From the NCBI GenBank assembly GCA_900100475.1, contig FMTU01000010.1:1-64000 (forward strand): 64,000 nt of DNA, given 5' to 3'. The notes beneath the pieces were generated by a model, which worked only from the letters and a program-made list of their open reading frames with translations, was not told the origin of the DNA and did not search any database. This document shows, piece by piece, positions 27,706 through 37,240 of this stretch (positions are counted from its first letter, which is position 1; each line of letters starts with the position of its first letter). Origin of the DNA: Sphingobium faniae. GTDB taxonomy: Bacteria > Pseudomonadota > Alphaproteobacteria > Sphingomonadales > Sphingomonadaceae. The position numbers and the translations under genes are program-made.

Positions 27706-29982
27706 TCATGCAGGATTGACGAAACTGTCCATCACCCGCTTGCGCCCGGCGGTTTCGAAGTCGATCTCCAGCTTGTTGCCTTCGATCTCCGCGACGGTGC
27801 CATAACCGAATTTCTGGTGAAAGACGCGCAGCCCCACCGTCATGTCATCGCGGCCCCTGTTTCCCAGCGAAACGGCGGAGGCACGGGCCTCGACGATTCT
27901 CACCGGCTCGCGGCTGAACTGGCCGCCTTGCTGGGCGCGCTGCCAGCCGGGGCCGCGCCCCGTGCCGCGTCCGGCATCGGCGAAGGGATCGGCCCGCTCC
28001 GACCAGTTGGCGCGCCAGAGGGATGCGCCGCCCGTCATGCTGCTTTCCTCGTCCACATGTTCGGGCGGAAGTTCGCCGACGAAGCGCGAGGGGATGGAAC
28101 TGGTCCACTGGCCATAGATGCGGCGGTTCGCCGCGTGGAGGACGATGCAGGCTTTGCGCGCCCGCGTGAGCGCCACATAGGCCAGGCGCCGTTCTTCCTC
28201 CAGCGCGCTGAGTCCCCCTTCGTCCAGAGCGCGTTGCGAGGGGAAAACCCCTTCCTCCCATCCCACGAGGAACACCGTGTCGAATTCCAGCCCCTTGGCG
28301 GCGTGGATGGTCATGATCGTGACCTTGCGTTCCTCTGCCTGCGCGTCATTGTCCATGACGAGGCTGACATGCTCCAGGAACGCGCCCAGCGTCTCATATT
28401 CCTCCATGGCGCGGGTGAGTTCGTTCAGGTTTTCGAGCCGCCCCGCGCTTTCCGCCGTGCGCTCCGCCTGAAGCATGGCGGTGTAGCCGCTTTCGTCGAG
28501 GATTTGCCGCGCCAACTCCGCATGGGGCAATTGCGCCGCCCGGTCGCGCCAGCGCGCCAGATCGCCGATGAACCCCCCCAGCGACCGCCGCGCCTGCGGG
28601 GTCAGTTCGTCCGTATCGAGAATATGGGCGGCGGCGAGCGTGAGGGGGATGGCTTGCGCCCGCGCGAGCCGATGGAGCTTTTCGACGGCCTTGTCGCCAA
28701 GCCCGCGTTTGGGGATGTTGACGATCCGCTCGAAAGCAAGATCGTCGGCCGGTTGATTGATCAGCCGCAGATAGGCCAGTGCGTCGCGGATTTCGGCGCG
28801 CTCATAAAAGCGGAAGCCGCCGACGATGCGATAGGGCAGGCCGATCTGGATGAAGCGGTCTTCGAATTCGCGGGTCTGATGCTGGGCGCGCACGAGGATG
28901 GCGACCTCATCCAGCGACCCGCCGCCGCGTTCGATCCCCTCGATCTCGTCACCGACCCGGCGTGCTTCTTCCGGTCCATCCCAGACGCCCAGGACGCGAA
29001 CCTTCTCGCCTACGTCGATGTCGGTCCAGAGCGTCTTGCCAAGGCGATTGCCATTTTCCGCGATCACGCCCGATGCCGCGCCCAGGATATGAGGCGTCGA
29101 GCGGTAATTCTGTTCGAGCCGGACGATCTTCGCGCCCGGAAAATCCTTCTCAAAGCGCAGGATGTTCGCGACTTCGGCCCCGCGCCATGAATAGATCGAC
29201 TGATCATCATCGCCCACGCAGCAGATATTCTTGCGCTGCTGAGCAAGCAGGCGGAGCCAGAGATACTGGCTGCTATTGGTGTCCTGATATTCGTCCACCA
29301 TGATGTAACGAAACCGCTGCTGATAGCTTTCCAGCACGTCGCGGTGCCGCTTCAGGATCGTGAGGACATGGAGCAGCAGATCGCCGAAGTCGCAGGCGTT
29401 TACCTCACGCAACCGGGCCTGATAGGCGGCATAGAGCTTCTGCCCGCTTCCATGAGCATAGGCTTCGCTTTCCCCCGCGCCGATTTCCTCCGGCGTCAGC
29501 CCCTTGTTCTTCCACTGGTCGATCAGGCCGCCCAATTGACGCGCGGGCCAGCGCTTTTCGTCGATGCCCTCCGCCTGGATGAGTTGCTTCATCAGGCGAA
29601 GCTGGTCGTCGGTGTCGAGAATCGTGAAATTGGATTGCAGGCCGACCAGTTCCGCATGGCGGCGCAGCATCTTCGCGGCGATGGCATGGAATGTGCCGAG
29701 CCACGGCATCCCTTCGACCGCCGGGCCGATCATGCGGCCGACGCGCTCGCGCATCTCCCGCGCCGCCTTGTTGGTGAAGGTGACGGCGAGGATTTCCGAC
29801 GGATAAGCGCGCCGGGTGGCGATGAGATGGGCGAGTCGGGCCGTCAGCGCCGCCGTCTTGCCGGTGCCCGCACCCGCAAGGACGAGGACCGGCCCTTCCG
29901 TGGTCAGTACAGCCTCCCGCTGAGGAGGATTGAGGCCTTGAAGATAGGGCGGATCATGAGGGGAAGGCGTGACGGTCGTCAT
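27706..29982 (-). CDS. UvrD/PcrA-type superfamily 1 DNA helicase
   Basis: The 758-residue 3'-5' helicase has motif I VLAGAGTGKTAALTARLAHLI, motif II VDEYQDTNSSQY, motif III VGDDDQSIYSWRGA, motif V TIHAAKGLEFDTVFLVGWEEG and motif VI ALTRARK. The C-terminal Tudor-like segment FGYGTVAEIEGNKLEIDF is typical of PcrA/UvrD. It acts in nucleotide-excision and mismatch repair and in removal of RecA or RNA polymerase from DNA. ATG 29982 (MTTVTPSPHD) is preferred to a TTG three codons upstream. Confidence 0.94.
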   Translation of the reverse strand: MTTVTPSPHDPPYLQGLNPPQREAVLTTEGPVLVLAGAGTGKTAALTARLAHLIATRRAYPSEILAVTFTNKAAREMRERVGRMIGPAVEGMPWLGTFHAIAAKMLRRHAELVGLQSNFTILDTDDQLRLMKQLIQAEGIDEKRWPARQLGGLIDQWKNKGLTPEEIGAGESEAYAHGSGQKLYAAYQARLREVNACDFGDLLLHVLTILKRHRDVLESYQQRFRYIMVDEYQDTNSSQYLWLRLLAQQRKNICCVGDDDQSIYSWRGAEVANILRFEKDFPGAKIVRLEQNYRSTPHILGAASGVIAENGNRLGKTLWTDIDVGEKVRVLGVWDGPEEARRVGDEIEGIERGGGSLDEVAILVRAQHQTREFEDRFIQIGLPYRIVGGFRFYERAEIRDALAYLRLINQPADDLAFERIVNIPKRGLGDKAVEKLHRLARAQAIPLTLAAAHILDTDELTPQARRSLGGFIGDLARWRDRAAQLPHAELARQILDESGYTAMLQAERTAESAGRLENLNELTRAMEEYETLGAFLEHVSLVMDNDAQAEERKVTIMTIHAAKGLEFDTVFLVGWEEGVFPSQRALDEGGLSALEEERRLAYVALTRARKACIVLHAANRRIYGQWTSSIPSRFVGELPPEHVDEESSMTGGASLWRANWSERADPFADAGRGTGRGPGWQRAQQGGQFSREPVRIVEARASAVSLGNRGRDDMTVGLRVFHQKFGYGTVAEIEGNKLEIDFETAGRKRVMDSFVNPA

Positions 29983-30085
29983 GGGGCACAACTAGGATGA
30001 GCGGGTGGGCGGAGCAAGAGGCGGGGGGCTTGCGATGTGACCGGAAATATGAGAACAAAAGGGGAATAATGCAAGGAGAAAGGCG

Positions 30086-30481
30086 ATGGCTACAGGACGA
30101 TGCCAATGCGGGGCGATTCAATATGAAGCGCGGGGCGATCCGGTCTACAGCGCGCTGTGCCATTGCGCGGACTGCCGCAGGAGCGCGGGCGCGCCGATGG
30201 TGGGATGGGCACTGTTCGCGCAAGGCGACCTGACGGTCAACGGCGAGCCGCTGCTCTATAGATCGTCGGAAAATGCGACGCGGCATTTTTGTGGGGCATG
30301 CGGAACGGGGCTGTTCTACACCAATCCCGTGAGCTTCCCGGACATGATCGACATTCAGACCGCGACGCTCGACGATCCAGCGATCTTTCCGCCCGCCATT
30401 CATGTGCAATATGCGGAGGCCGCGCCATGGATGGAAAAGGCCCATGACCTGCCCAAATTCGATCGTTATCCGGCAGAGTAA
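30086..30481 (+). CDS. GFA-family protein (Gfa-like/CENP-V zinc fold)
   Basis: The 131-residue protein has the Mss4-like zinc fold of the GFA family: GRCQCGAIQYEA, CHCADCRRSAGAP and HFCGACGTGLFYTN supply the cysteines for two zinc ions. Family members were first described as glutathione-dependent formaldehyde-activating enzymes, but most have no proven substrate. AAGGAG lies just before ATG 30086. It seems monocistronic. Confidence 0.9.
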   Translation: MATGRCQCGAIQYEARGDPVYSALCHCADCRRSAGAPMVGWALFAQGDLTVNGEPLLYRSSENATRHFCGACGTGLFYTNPVSFPDMIDIQTATLDDPAIFPPAIHVQYAEAAPWMEKAHDLPKFDRYPAE

Positions 30482-30612
30482 GGCAGCGCATCGCCTGATG
30501 GCGCAATAGCAACGGCTCATCGCCGTGGCAGGAACGCAAGCGTCACGATTCCGGTTCTTTGTCGGCCCCAAGCGGCAGAACGGGGTGATCAAGATGAGGA
30601 AGGAAAATCCCG

Positions 30613-31011
30613 ATGAAAAGGATCATGCTGGCGGGTGCCGCCATGATGTGTTTCGCGACTGTTATGTCTGGGGCATCCGCTCAGGATATGCCGGCTGCGG
30701 GAATGGAAGCGCCGCCACCACCGGCTGACCCTTCGATGGGGCAGATGCCCGATCAGGTCGATCCCAATGCGGGGCAGCCGACCGGCTCCGTGCCCCCCGG
30801 TGGAGATATGCAACCGGCCCCTCCGGGTGTTCCGAATGATCCGTCCGCACCGGTTGGGTCCGCGTCAAATCCCGTGACGATGGGCGGAAATATGACGCCT
30901 CCGCCGACCGAAGCGAAGGATTATCCGGTTTGCAGCAAGACAGTGCAGGATAGCTGCATCAATCCAGGCGAAGCGCGCAAGGCCAGAAAGGCGAACCGCA
31001 AGCCGGGCTGA
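30613..31011 (+). CDS. Small exported proline-rich protein of unknown function
   Basis: The 132-residue protein starts with a signal peptide (MKRIMLAGAAMMCFATVMSGASA, cleavage expected after ASA-Q). A Pro/Gly/Met-rich low-complexity middle follows (PPPPADPSMGQMPDQVDP). The C-terminus is better ordered, with two cysteines (YPVCSKTVQDSCINPGEARKARK) that could form a disulphide in the periplasm. I do not recognise a named family. Confidence 0.75.
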   Translation: MKRIMLAGAAMMCFATVMSGASAQDMPAAGMEAPPPPADPSMGQMPDQVDPNAGQPTGSVPPGGDMQPAPPGVPNDPSAPVGSASNPVTMGGNMTPPPTEAKDYPVCSKTVQDSCINPGEARKARKANRKPG

Positions 31012-31024
31012 TCGGGGAATATGA

Positions 31025-31056
31025 CGCGCCGGACAGATCATCGTCTCTCCGGCGCG
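31025..31056. terminator. Hairpin between convergent genes
   Basis: CGCGCCGGA (31025-31033) and TCCGGCGCG (31048-31056) form a 9-bp GC-rich stem with a 14-base loop, in the 55-base gap between the convergent genes. No T-tract follows, so it may be a weak or Rho-assisted terminator. Confidence 0.45.
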
Positions 31057-31066
31057 ATTCATGCGT

Positions 31067-31606
31067 TCAGGTGCCGACGCGCAGCAGGGTCAAGCGCGCC
31101 TTGCCCACGTCGCGGGTGACATCGGCCGTAAAGCCCTTGACCTCGACATCTTCGCGCCGATCGGTTTCGATGCTGACCCAGGTGCCGGGGCCGGTCCAGC
31201 CCAGACGGCTGAGCTTGTCGAGCGCCACCGCGCCCGCGCCGCTGTTATAGGGCGGGTCCATGAAGATCAGGTCCAGCGGCCTGGGCGCCGGGCCAAGTGA
31301 GAGGACGCTGCTCTGCCTGATGTCGGGGCGGAGACCGAGCCGATCCCCGTTGGCGCGGATCGCGTCGATGGCGGCGCGGTCCTGCTCGACGAAAAGGCAG
31401 CTTGCCGCCCCGCGTGAAAGGGCTTCGAAACCGAGGGCGCCAGACCCGGCGAAGAAATCCCCAACCGCCAGCCCTTCAAAGGAACCGATGCGGCTGAGGA
31501 GCATCGAAAAAAGCGTTTCGCGCGTCCGATCCGCCGTGGGGCGGGTCGCGTCGCCCTTGGGCGCGGTAAGCGGACGGCCACGCCATTGGCCTGCGATAAT
31601 TCTCAC
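31067..31606 (-). CDS. rsmD: 16S rRNA (guanine-966-N2)-methyltransferase RsmD
   Basis: The 179-residue methyltransferase begins MRIIAGQWRGRPLTAP with TRPTADRTRETLFSML. It has the SAM motif VGDFFAGSGALGFEALSRGA and the N6/N2-methyltransferase catalytic motif FMDPPYNSG. RsmD modifies G966 of 16S rRNA in the assembled small subunit. Its start overlaps the end of the pseudouridine synthase by 4 bases. Confidence 0.95.
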   Translation of the reverse strand: MRIIAGQWRGRPLTAPKGDATRPTADRTRETLFSMLLSRIGSFEGLAVGDFFAGSGALGFEALSRGAASCLFVEQDRAAIDAIRANGDRLGLRPDIRQSSVLSLGPAPRPLDLIFMDPPYNSGAGAVALDKLSRLGWTGPGTWVSIETDRREDVEVKGFTADVTRDVGKARLTLLRVGT

Positions 31607-32520
31607 GCCTTCCCGCCCTTCAAGCCCTTCCGAAAGATGATGAGGTCATGCTGGCGCACTTCCTCGACCGCGCCGGAAGCAAGTTCGCCCAGGTGGAAGG
31701 GGCCATAGCTGGTGCGGATCAGGCGGTTCACCTGTAACCCCAGATGTTCAAGGACGCGGCGGACTTCCCGGTTCTTGCCTTCGGTCAGGGTCATTTCGAT
31801 CCATTGGTTGCGCCCGGTGCGGCGTTCCAGATTGGCCTCGATCTGGCCGTAGCGGATACCGTCTATCTCGATCCCGTCGAACAGGTCTTCAAGCTGGTTC
31901 TGGCTGACATCGCCAAAAGCGCGGGCGCGATAGGTGCGCGGGACGCCGGTGGCGGGCAATTCCATCTGGCGCTTGAACTCGCCGTCGGTGGTCAGCAGCA
32001 GCAGCCCCTCGGTCGTCATGTCGAGGCGTCCGATCGGCATCAGGCGCGGCAAGTCGGCGGGCAGCTTGTCGTAGATGGTCGGGCGACCCCTGGGGTCGCG
32101 CTCGGTCGTCAGGAAGCCTGATGGCTTGTGGAAGAGGAAGAGGCGCGTCGGCGCGGGCTGGCTCACCGGAACGCCATCGACCGTCACGCCATGGAGCGAG
32201 GAAAGCAAGGTGGCGGGGGTCGAGACGGCCTCTCCGTTGAGGGCGATGCGGCCATCCTCGATCATCCGCTCGATTTCACGGCGGGACGCGACGCCGGCGC
32301 GGGCGAGCAACTTGGCGATGCGCTGAGGCTCCGTCTTGCCTCCGGCGCTGGCGGCGGCGCGGGCCGGATGCGGATTGGCGGAGTGCGAAGCGGCGGCCTT
32401 GGCTTTGCCGGGAGCGGGGCGGGGCGGACGCGATCCAGCGCGGGCGCGGCCATCACCGGGCTTGCCGGGCGCGCCCGGGCGGACGGGGCGGCGCGGTCCT
32501 GATTTTTTTGGCGGCTCCAC
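31603..32520 (-). CDS. Ribosomal large-subunit pseudouridine synthase, RluB/RsuA family
   Basis: The 305-residue protein has a basic Ala/Pro/Lys-rich N-terminal tail of about 65 residues. An S4 RNA-binding domain follows (QRIAKLLARAGVASRREIERMIEDGRIALNGEAV), then the RsuA-type catalytic domain with GRLDMTTEGLLLLTTDGE, where the aspartate is catalytic. RluB makes pseudouridine 2605 in 23S rRNA; RluE/F or RsuA specificity cannot be excluded. It is coupled to rsmD. Confidence 0.9.
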   Translation of the reverse strand: MEPPKKSGPRRPVRPGAPGKPGDGRARAGSRPPRPAPGKAKAAASHSANPHPARAAASAGGKTEPQRIAKLLARAGVASRREIERMIEDGRIALNGEAVSTPATLLSSLHGVTVDGVPVSQPAPTRLFLFHKPSGFLTTERDPRGRPTIYDKLPADLPRLMPIGRLDMTTEGLLLLTTDGEFKRQMELPATGVPRTYRARAFGDVSQNQLEDLFDGIEIDGIRYGQIEANLERRTGRNQWIEMTLTEGKNREVRRVLEHLGLQVNRLIRTSYGPFHLGELASGAVEEVRQHDLIIFRKGLKGGKA

Positions 32521-32723
32521 GGCTCATTCCTTTTCGTGGCAACGGGTTCTCCCCATATGGGAAGAACATCGGCAGGCGTGACGAACGGTGCCGGGCGGAC
32601 GCTTGCGCGAGGGCTGGTGGCCATTCGCGCCGGAAACCAAGCGCATGGGCGCGGCGTTGGTTGGCACATGGCGGAAACAGGGCGGATCGGCAAATGTTTT
32701 TCGGGCTGGTCAGGGACGAAAAG

Positions 32724-33155
32724 ATGGCGTCGGGTCCGGCGCGCGCGATCCGCACCGTGCTGGTGGTCGAGGATGAGCCGCTCATCGCGTTCGACAATGA
32801 ACGCGCGCTTTCCCATGCCGGTTATCGCATCGCCGCGACGGTTGGCGATTATGGTCATGCCGTGCGGGTCATGGATGGGGAGGATGTGGATCTGGTCATC
32901 GCCGACGTGACCCTGCATGGGGCAAGAAGCGGCATCGACGTGGCCCGTCATGCCCGGGGGAAAGGGCTTCCCGTCCTGTTCGTGACCGGAAGCTGCCCCA
33001 GCCATGCGCGCGATCTGGCGGTCGGATGCCTTGCCAAGCCCTATCATCCGCGCGACCTGATCGCTTCCGTCGCCGTGGTCGACCGGATGCTGCGCGGACG
33101 CCACGCGACGCGCCTGCCGATGGGACTGAGCCTGTTTGCAGAGGCGACGATCTGA
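32724..33155 (+). CDS. Single-domain response regulator (CheY-like)
   Basis: The 143-residue protein is essentially one receiver domain. TVLVVEDEPLIAFDNE holds the acidic pocket, VIADVTLHGARSGIDVA the phospho-acceptor Asp, LFVTGS the Thr switch and CLAKPYHPRDL the conserved Lys. There is no output domain, as in proteins that act by protein contact or phosphotransfer. It may be an orphan; the histidine-kinase-like protein at 48.6 kb is not adjacent. ATG 32724 is preferred, with an alternative at 32694. Confidence 0.87.
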   Translation: MASGPARAIRTVLVVEDEPLIAFDNERALSHAGYRIAATVGDYGHAVRVMDGEDVDLVIADVTLHGARSGIDVARHARGKGLPVLFVTGSCPSHARDLAVGCLAKPYHPRDLIASVAVVDRMLRGRHATRLPMGLSLFAEATI

Positions 33156-33223
33156 ACGCAAGCCGCTTGTTTCCCGCATTTTTGCTCATATGGTGCCCGA
33201 ACACGCGCAATGAAGGGGGACGC

Positions 33224-34549
33224 ATGACGGACATCGCGCAGGGCACCGGAAACTGGCTGGACGCCGTGAAGCCCTATGTGGAAAAAGCGCCGCTGGCCGC
33301 GCTGTTCCTGGGCATTTCGTCGGGTTTCCCCTTTGCGATGATCGGCGCCAATCTGGCGTCCCGGCTGGCGCAGGACGGCATCGACAAGAAAAGCGTGACG
33401 GCTTTCAGCCTCGTGCTGCTGGCCTATAATCTCAAATGGCTGTGGGCCTGGGTGATCGAGGGCGTGAAACTGCCCCTGCTGCACCGGCTGGGCCAGCGCG
33501 TGTCGTGGATGCTGCTGGCGGGCGCGCTGGTGATGGCGGCGGTCGTCAATCTGGCGCTGGTCGATCCGGCCGCCGACCTCATGGGAACGGTGCGGGCGGC
33601 GATCCTGCTGGGGATTGCCGGGGCGACCTTCGACATCATCATCGACGGCTATCGCATCGAGATATTGAAGCCCGAACAACTCGGCATCGGCGCGGGCATG
33701 TCGCAATATGGCTGGCGCATCGGCGCGGCGGCGGCGGGCGCGCTGGGACTGGTGATCGCGCAGCATTGGGACTGGACGATGGCCTATATCGTCTGTTCCT
33801 TCTTTGCGCTGCCCGCGATGCTGACGGCGCTGATCGTCGGCGAACCCGAGCGGCATAAGGAGATCGCGGCGCGCAAGAGCGGCGGGGAACTGGTGCAGGC
33901 GATCATTGGCCCATTCGTCGATTTCTTCAAGCGTCAGGGTGCTCTGTTGGTATTGCTCTTCATCCTCGTCCACAAGATCGGAGATACGCTGGCGAACCTG
34001 ACTTTCCGCCTGCTTTTCAACGATCTCGGCTACAGCAATGACGAGATCGCGATTTATGATGTCGGCGTAGGTTTCTGGGCGCTGCTGGCGGGGATATTCG
34101 TGGGCGGCGTGCTTTATGCGCGGTTGGGGCTGAAGCGGTCGGTGTTGATCAGCCTTATCCTGATGGCCGTGTCTAATTTCAGCTTCGCGGCGCTGGCGGC
34201 GGCGGGCAAGAGCAATATCGGCATGGCGGGGGCCATCGGTTTCGAGAATTTCGCGAGCGGGATCGGTGGCGTGGCGGTCGTCGCCTATTTCTCCGCGCTG
34301 TGCGATCTGCGCTTCACGGCAGCGCAATATGCGATGATCTCGGCGGCGGCGAGCATCGTCGGGCGGTTTCTGACCGGGACCACGGCGGGCACGATGATCG
34401 AGCGGTTCGGCTATGTCGACTTCTATCTGCTGACGACCGCGCTGGCGCTGCCGGGGATCGCGCTTTTCTGGCTGATGATGCGCGCCGGGCTGGTCGAAGC
34501 CAGCGTCGGCAGCGCCGCGTCCGAGAAAGACGATCAGCCCGCCGCGTAG
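33224..34549 (+). CDS. AmpG-like MFS transporter (probable muropeptide permease)
   Basis: The 441-residue major-facilitator protein of the AmpG/PAT group has about 12 membrane helices, beginning LAALFLGISSGFPFAMIGANLASRLAQDGIDKKSVTAFSLV. The characteristic GIAGATFDIIIDGYRIE lies after TM4 and GMSQYGWRIGAAAAGALGLVI follows. AmpG imports anhydro-muropeptides for recycling and, where present, signals to AmpR for beta-lactamase induction. The last 16 bases overlap the end of the convergent gene. Confidence 0.85.
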   Translation: MTDIAQGTGNWLDAVKPYVEKAPLAALFLGISSGFPFAMIGANLASRLAQDGIDKKSVTAFSLVLLAYNLKWLWAWVIEGVKLPLLHRLGQRVSWMLLAGALVMAAVVNLALVDPAADLMGTVRAAILLGIAGATFDIIIDGYRIEILKPEQLGIGAGMSQYGWRIGAAAAGALGLVIAQHWDWTMAYIVCSFFALPAMLTALIVGEPERHKEIAARKSGGELVQAIIGPFVDFFKRQGALLVLLFILVHKIGDTLANLTFRLLFNDLGYSNDEIAIYDVGVGFWALLAGIFVGGVLYARLGLKRSVLISLILMAVSNFSFAALAAAGKSNIGMAGAIGFENFASGIGGVAVVAYFSALCDLRFTAAQYAMISAAASIVGRFLTGTTAGTMIERFGYVDFYLLTTALALPGIALFWLMMRAGLVEASVGSAASEKDDQPAA

Positions 34550-34974
34550 AGGTCGAGCGGACGGCCAAGATCCGCATGGGACTGCGCCACGGCCTGAAAG
34601 CAGGTAAGCGCCCCCAACGCATCGTCGCTGCCCAGCAGGGACGCGACCTGCTCATAGGCCTCCTGCGGATCGCGCAGCGCCTTGCTGATGGCCTCCATCG
34701 TCAGCGCCTCGTCGGCGGTCATGCGGGCGCAGCAGCAGGGCGCGACCATGATCCTGCGGGTCGACGCGCGGGCGAGTTCCAGCATCATCGCGCGCATCAG
34801 CACCAGCGGGCGGCGATAGCTGCGGCCGAAAGCGCCCAGCATAGCATTGGCGGCATGGGCGTCATTCACTCCGGCGCTCGCCATCCGGCGCATCACGAAG
34901 AGGAACAGGCGATTGCCATAACCGCCCGGAAGCGGTCGGGCCAGGTCGACGGACGGGGACTCTCCATATGCCAT
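34534..34974 (-). CDS. Conserved hypothetical protein
   Basis: The 146-residue helical protein is rich in Ala, Leu and Arg, with a segment MVAPCCCARMTADEALTMEAISKAL that carries a Cys-Cys-Cys triplet. A possible amphipathic helical bundle (RRPLVLMRAMMLELARAS) precedes it. No signal peptide or membrane span is clear. I recall similar small proteins in sphingomonads but cannot name a family. It is convergent with and overlaps the AmpG-like gene by 16 bases, and lies 64 bases downstream of the folC stop on the same strand. Confidence 0.75.
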   Translation of the reverse strand: MAYGESPSVDLARPLPGGYGNRLFLFVMRRMASAGVNDAHAANAMLGAFGRSYRRPLVLMRAMMLELARASTRRIMVAPCCCARMTADEALTMEAISKALRDPQEAYEQVASLLGSDDALGALTCFQAVAQSHADLGRPLDLYAAG

Positions 34975-35038
34975 GATGTGCGCCTTTCTCTGATAGCGAA
35001 GTGCATGTTACGCTATTGAGAATGAATCGCAACTCTAT

Positions 35039-36361
35039 TCAGTCAGGAAATTGTCCATTCGCCCGTAAAATTTCTCCGGCAAGGTAGAGGGAGCCTGCGA
35101 TCAGCAGCTTGGGCGCGGGTTCCTGGGCCGACGCGATGGCGGCGATGGCTTCGCCCGGCGTATCATGATGCGAACAACCGATGCCCCAGCGCGCCGCCAC
35201 CCTCGCGAAACGTTCGGCCGCATGATGTTCATGCCCCTTGACGGGCAGGGCGTGGATATGGCCGATCTGTCCGGCAAAGGGGGCCAGATAGGCTTCCAAA
35301 TCCTTGTTGGCGAGCATCCCGATGATGAAGTGGAGTCGTTGCCCCTTCAGGCGATCAGGCGTAAAATAGGCGCTGATGGCCTGGCCCGCGCCCGCATTAT
35401 GGCCACCGTCCAGCCAGACTGTCGCCTCTTCGGGCAGCGGCGCGAGCAACGGCCCCCGCTCCAGCCGTTGCAGCCGCGCGGGCCATTGCGCCCAGAGCGG
35501 CGCGGCCTTCAATGCGGCTTCGCGCACCTCCACGACCTGTTGATGGCGCAGCATGGCGAAGGCGAGCGCGGCATTTTCCACCTGATGCGCGCCGGACAGA
35601 CGGGGAAGGGGTGTTTCGATTCGTCCCTGTACATCGCGATAATGAAGCCGGTCGCGATAAGCCGCCGCGTCCCAATCGGTCCCCATGGCGAACCATGTGG
35701 TGCGCGCACGCATGGCGGCGTCGATCATCACCGGAAAAAGCGATTCGGGATAACGCTGCGTGATGAGGGGGGCGGAGGATTTGGCGATGCCCGCCTTTTC
35801 CGCCGCGATGTCCTGAAGGCTGTTGCCGAGAAACGCCTGATGGTCGAGCCCAAGCTGGGCGATGCCACAGGCGACGGGATGGGCGATCACATTGGTCGCA
35901 TCAAGGCGCCCGCCAAGCCCCACTTCGATGATGGCGGCGTCGGCGGGTTGCTCTGCAAAGACAAGAAACGCCGCCGCCGTGGTGACTTCGAAGAAGCTGG
36001 CGCCGATCCCGTCCGCAATGTCGAGAACACGCTCCAGGGTATGGGCGAGCATGGGATCGTCGATCAACTGGCCCGCGATCCGGATGCGTTCATTGAAGCG
36101 CACCAGATGGGGCGAAGTGAAGACATGGACGTTCTTGCCGTCGGCCTCCAGCGCGGCGCGCAGAAAGGCGCAGGTCGAACCCTTTCCATTGGTGCCCGCT
36201 ACATGAAAGACCGGCGGCAACGCCCGGTGTGGATCGCCCAGACGGCCCAGCAGCCGCGTGATCCGGTCGAGACCCAATATGTCCGCGCCCGGCGACAGGG
36301 CCGCCAGCCGGTCCAGTTGGGCCTGAACCTCCGGATCGTCGGAAACGGCGTAATCGGCCAT
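35039..36361 (-). CDS. folC: Bifunctional folylpolyglutamate synthase / dihydrofolate synthase
   Basis: The 440-residue Mur-ligase-fold enzyme has the P-loop FHVAGTNGKGSTCAFLRAAL, the folate-binding region VFTSPHLVRFNERIRIAG and the second signature VGLGGRLDATNVI. It joins dihydropteroate with glutamate and then adds further glutamates to folates. It is the last clear gene of the htrB-trpF-trpB-trpA-accD-folC run; accD-folC adjacency is common in proteobacteria. Confidence 0.95.
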   Translation of the reverse strand: MADYAVSDDPEVQAQLDRLAALSPGADILGLDRITRLLGRLGDPHRALPPVFHVAGTNGKGSTCAFLRAALEADGKNVHVFTSPHLVRFNERIRIAGQLIDDPMLAHTLERVLDIADGIGASFFEVTTAAAFLVFAEQPADAAIIEVGLGGRLDATNVIAHPVACGIAQLGLDHQAFLGNSLQDIAAEKAGIAKSSAPLITQRYPESLFPVMIDAAMRARTTWFAMGTDWDAAAYRDRLHYRDVQGRIETPLPRLSGAHQVENAALAFAMLRHQQVVEVREAALKAAPLWAQWPARLQRLERGPLLAPLPEEATVWLDGGHNAGAGQAISAYFTPDRLKGQRLHFIIGMLANKDLEAYLAPFAGQIGHIHALPVKGHEHHAAERFARVAARWGIGCSHHDTPGEAIAAIASAQEPAPKLLIAGSLYLAGEILRANGQFPD

Positions 36362-36388
36362 GGCGCGGTCCCCCGTCGCGCTGTTGAT

Positions 36389-37240
36389 CTATGCGGCGGC
36401 GCGCGGCGTCAGATAGGTGACGACCCGGGTCAGCGTCTCGCGCAGGTCGCGGCGGTGCACCACCATGTCGAGCATCCCGTGATCCAGCAGATATTCGGCG
36501 CGCTGGAACCCTTCAGGCAGCTTTTCGCGGATGGTGCTTTCTATGACGCGCTGGCCCGCGAAGCCGATCAGCGCATTGGGTTCGGAAATCTGCACGTCGC
36601 CCAGCATCGCGTAGCTGGCGGTGACTCCGCCGGTCGTCGGATCGGTCAGCACGACGATATAGGGCAGGCCCGCCGCGTGGAGCTTCCGGATGGCGGCGGT
36701 CGAACGGGGCATCTGCATCAGGGACAATATGCCCTCCTGCATCCGCGCCCCGCCCGCCGCCGTGAAGATGACATAGGGGCATTTATGGCCGATGGCCTCG
36801 TTGATGCCCTGAATGAAGGCCGCGCCCACGCCCATGCCCATGGAGCCGCCCATGAAGGCGAAATTCTGGACGCCCATGACGACGGGAATATCCTCGATCG
36901 CCCCGCGCGCGTTGATGAGCGCCTCCTGATCGCCGGTCGTCTGGCGGGCGGCCTTGAGCCGGTCGGGATAGCGTTTGGAATCGCGGAACTTGAGCGGGTC
37001 TTCCTGCACCGGCGGGCTGGGCAGCAGGATGAAGCCCGCGTCCAGCATCTGCTCGAACCGTTCGGACGGGCCGATGCGGCCATGATGGTCGCAGCGCGGA
37101 CAGACGGAGAGATTTTCCTCCCACTCCTTGATGAACACCATCTCGGCGCAGGACGGGCATTTGTGCCACAGCGTTTCGGCGGTGGTTTCCTTCTTCGCGA
37201 TGAAGGGGATGGCGTTGCGGACGCGGTTGATCCAGCTCAT
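36389..37240 (-). CDS. accD: Acetyl-CoA carboxylase carboxyltransferase subunit beta
   Basis: The 283-residue protein has an N-terminal four-cysteine zinc ribbon ([29 protein letters not shown]) and the carboxyltransferase crotonase-like core with [16 protein letters not shown] and [24 protein letters not shown]. It forms the carboxyltransferase with AccA to make malonyl-CoA for fatty-acid synthesis. ATG 37240 overlaps the trpA stop by 4 bases; the longer upstream frame is a shadow of trpA. Confidence 0.97.
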   Translation of the reverse strand: MSWINRVRNAIPFIAKKETTAETLWHKCPSCAEMVFIKEWEENLSVCPRCDHHGRIGPSERFEQMLDAGFILLPSPPVQEDPLKFRDSKRYPDRLKAARQTTGDQEALINARGAIEDIPVVMGVQNFAFMGGSMGMGVGAAFIQGINEAIGHKCPYVIFTAAGGARMQEGILSLMQMPRSTAAIRKLHAAGLPYIVVLTDPTTGGVTASYAMLGDVQISEPNALIGFAGQRVIESTIREKLPEGFQRAEYLLDHGMLDMVVHRRDLRETLTRVVTYLTPRAAA

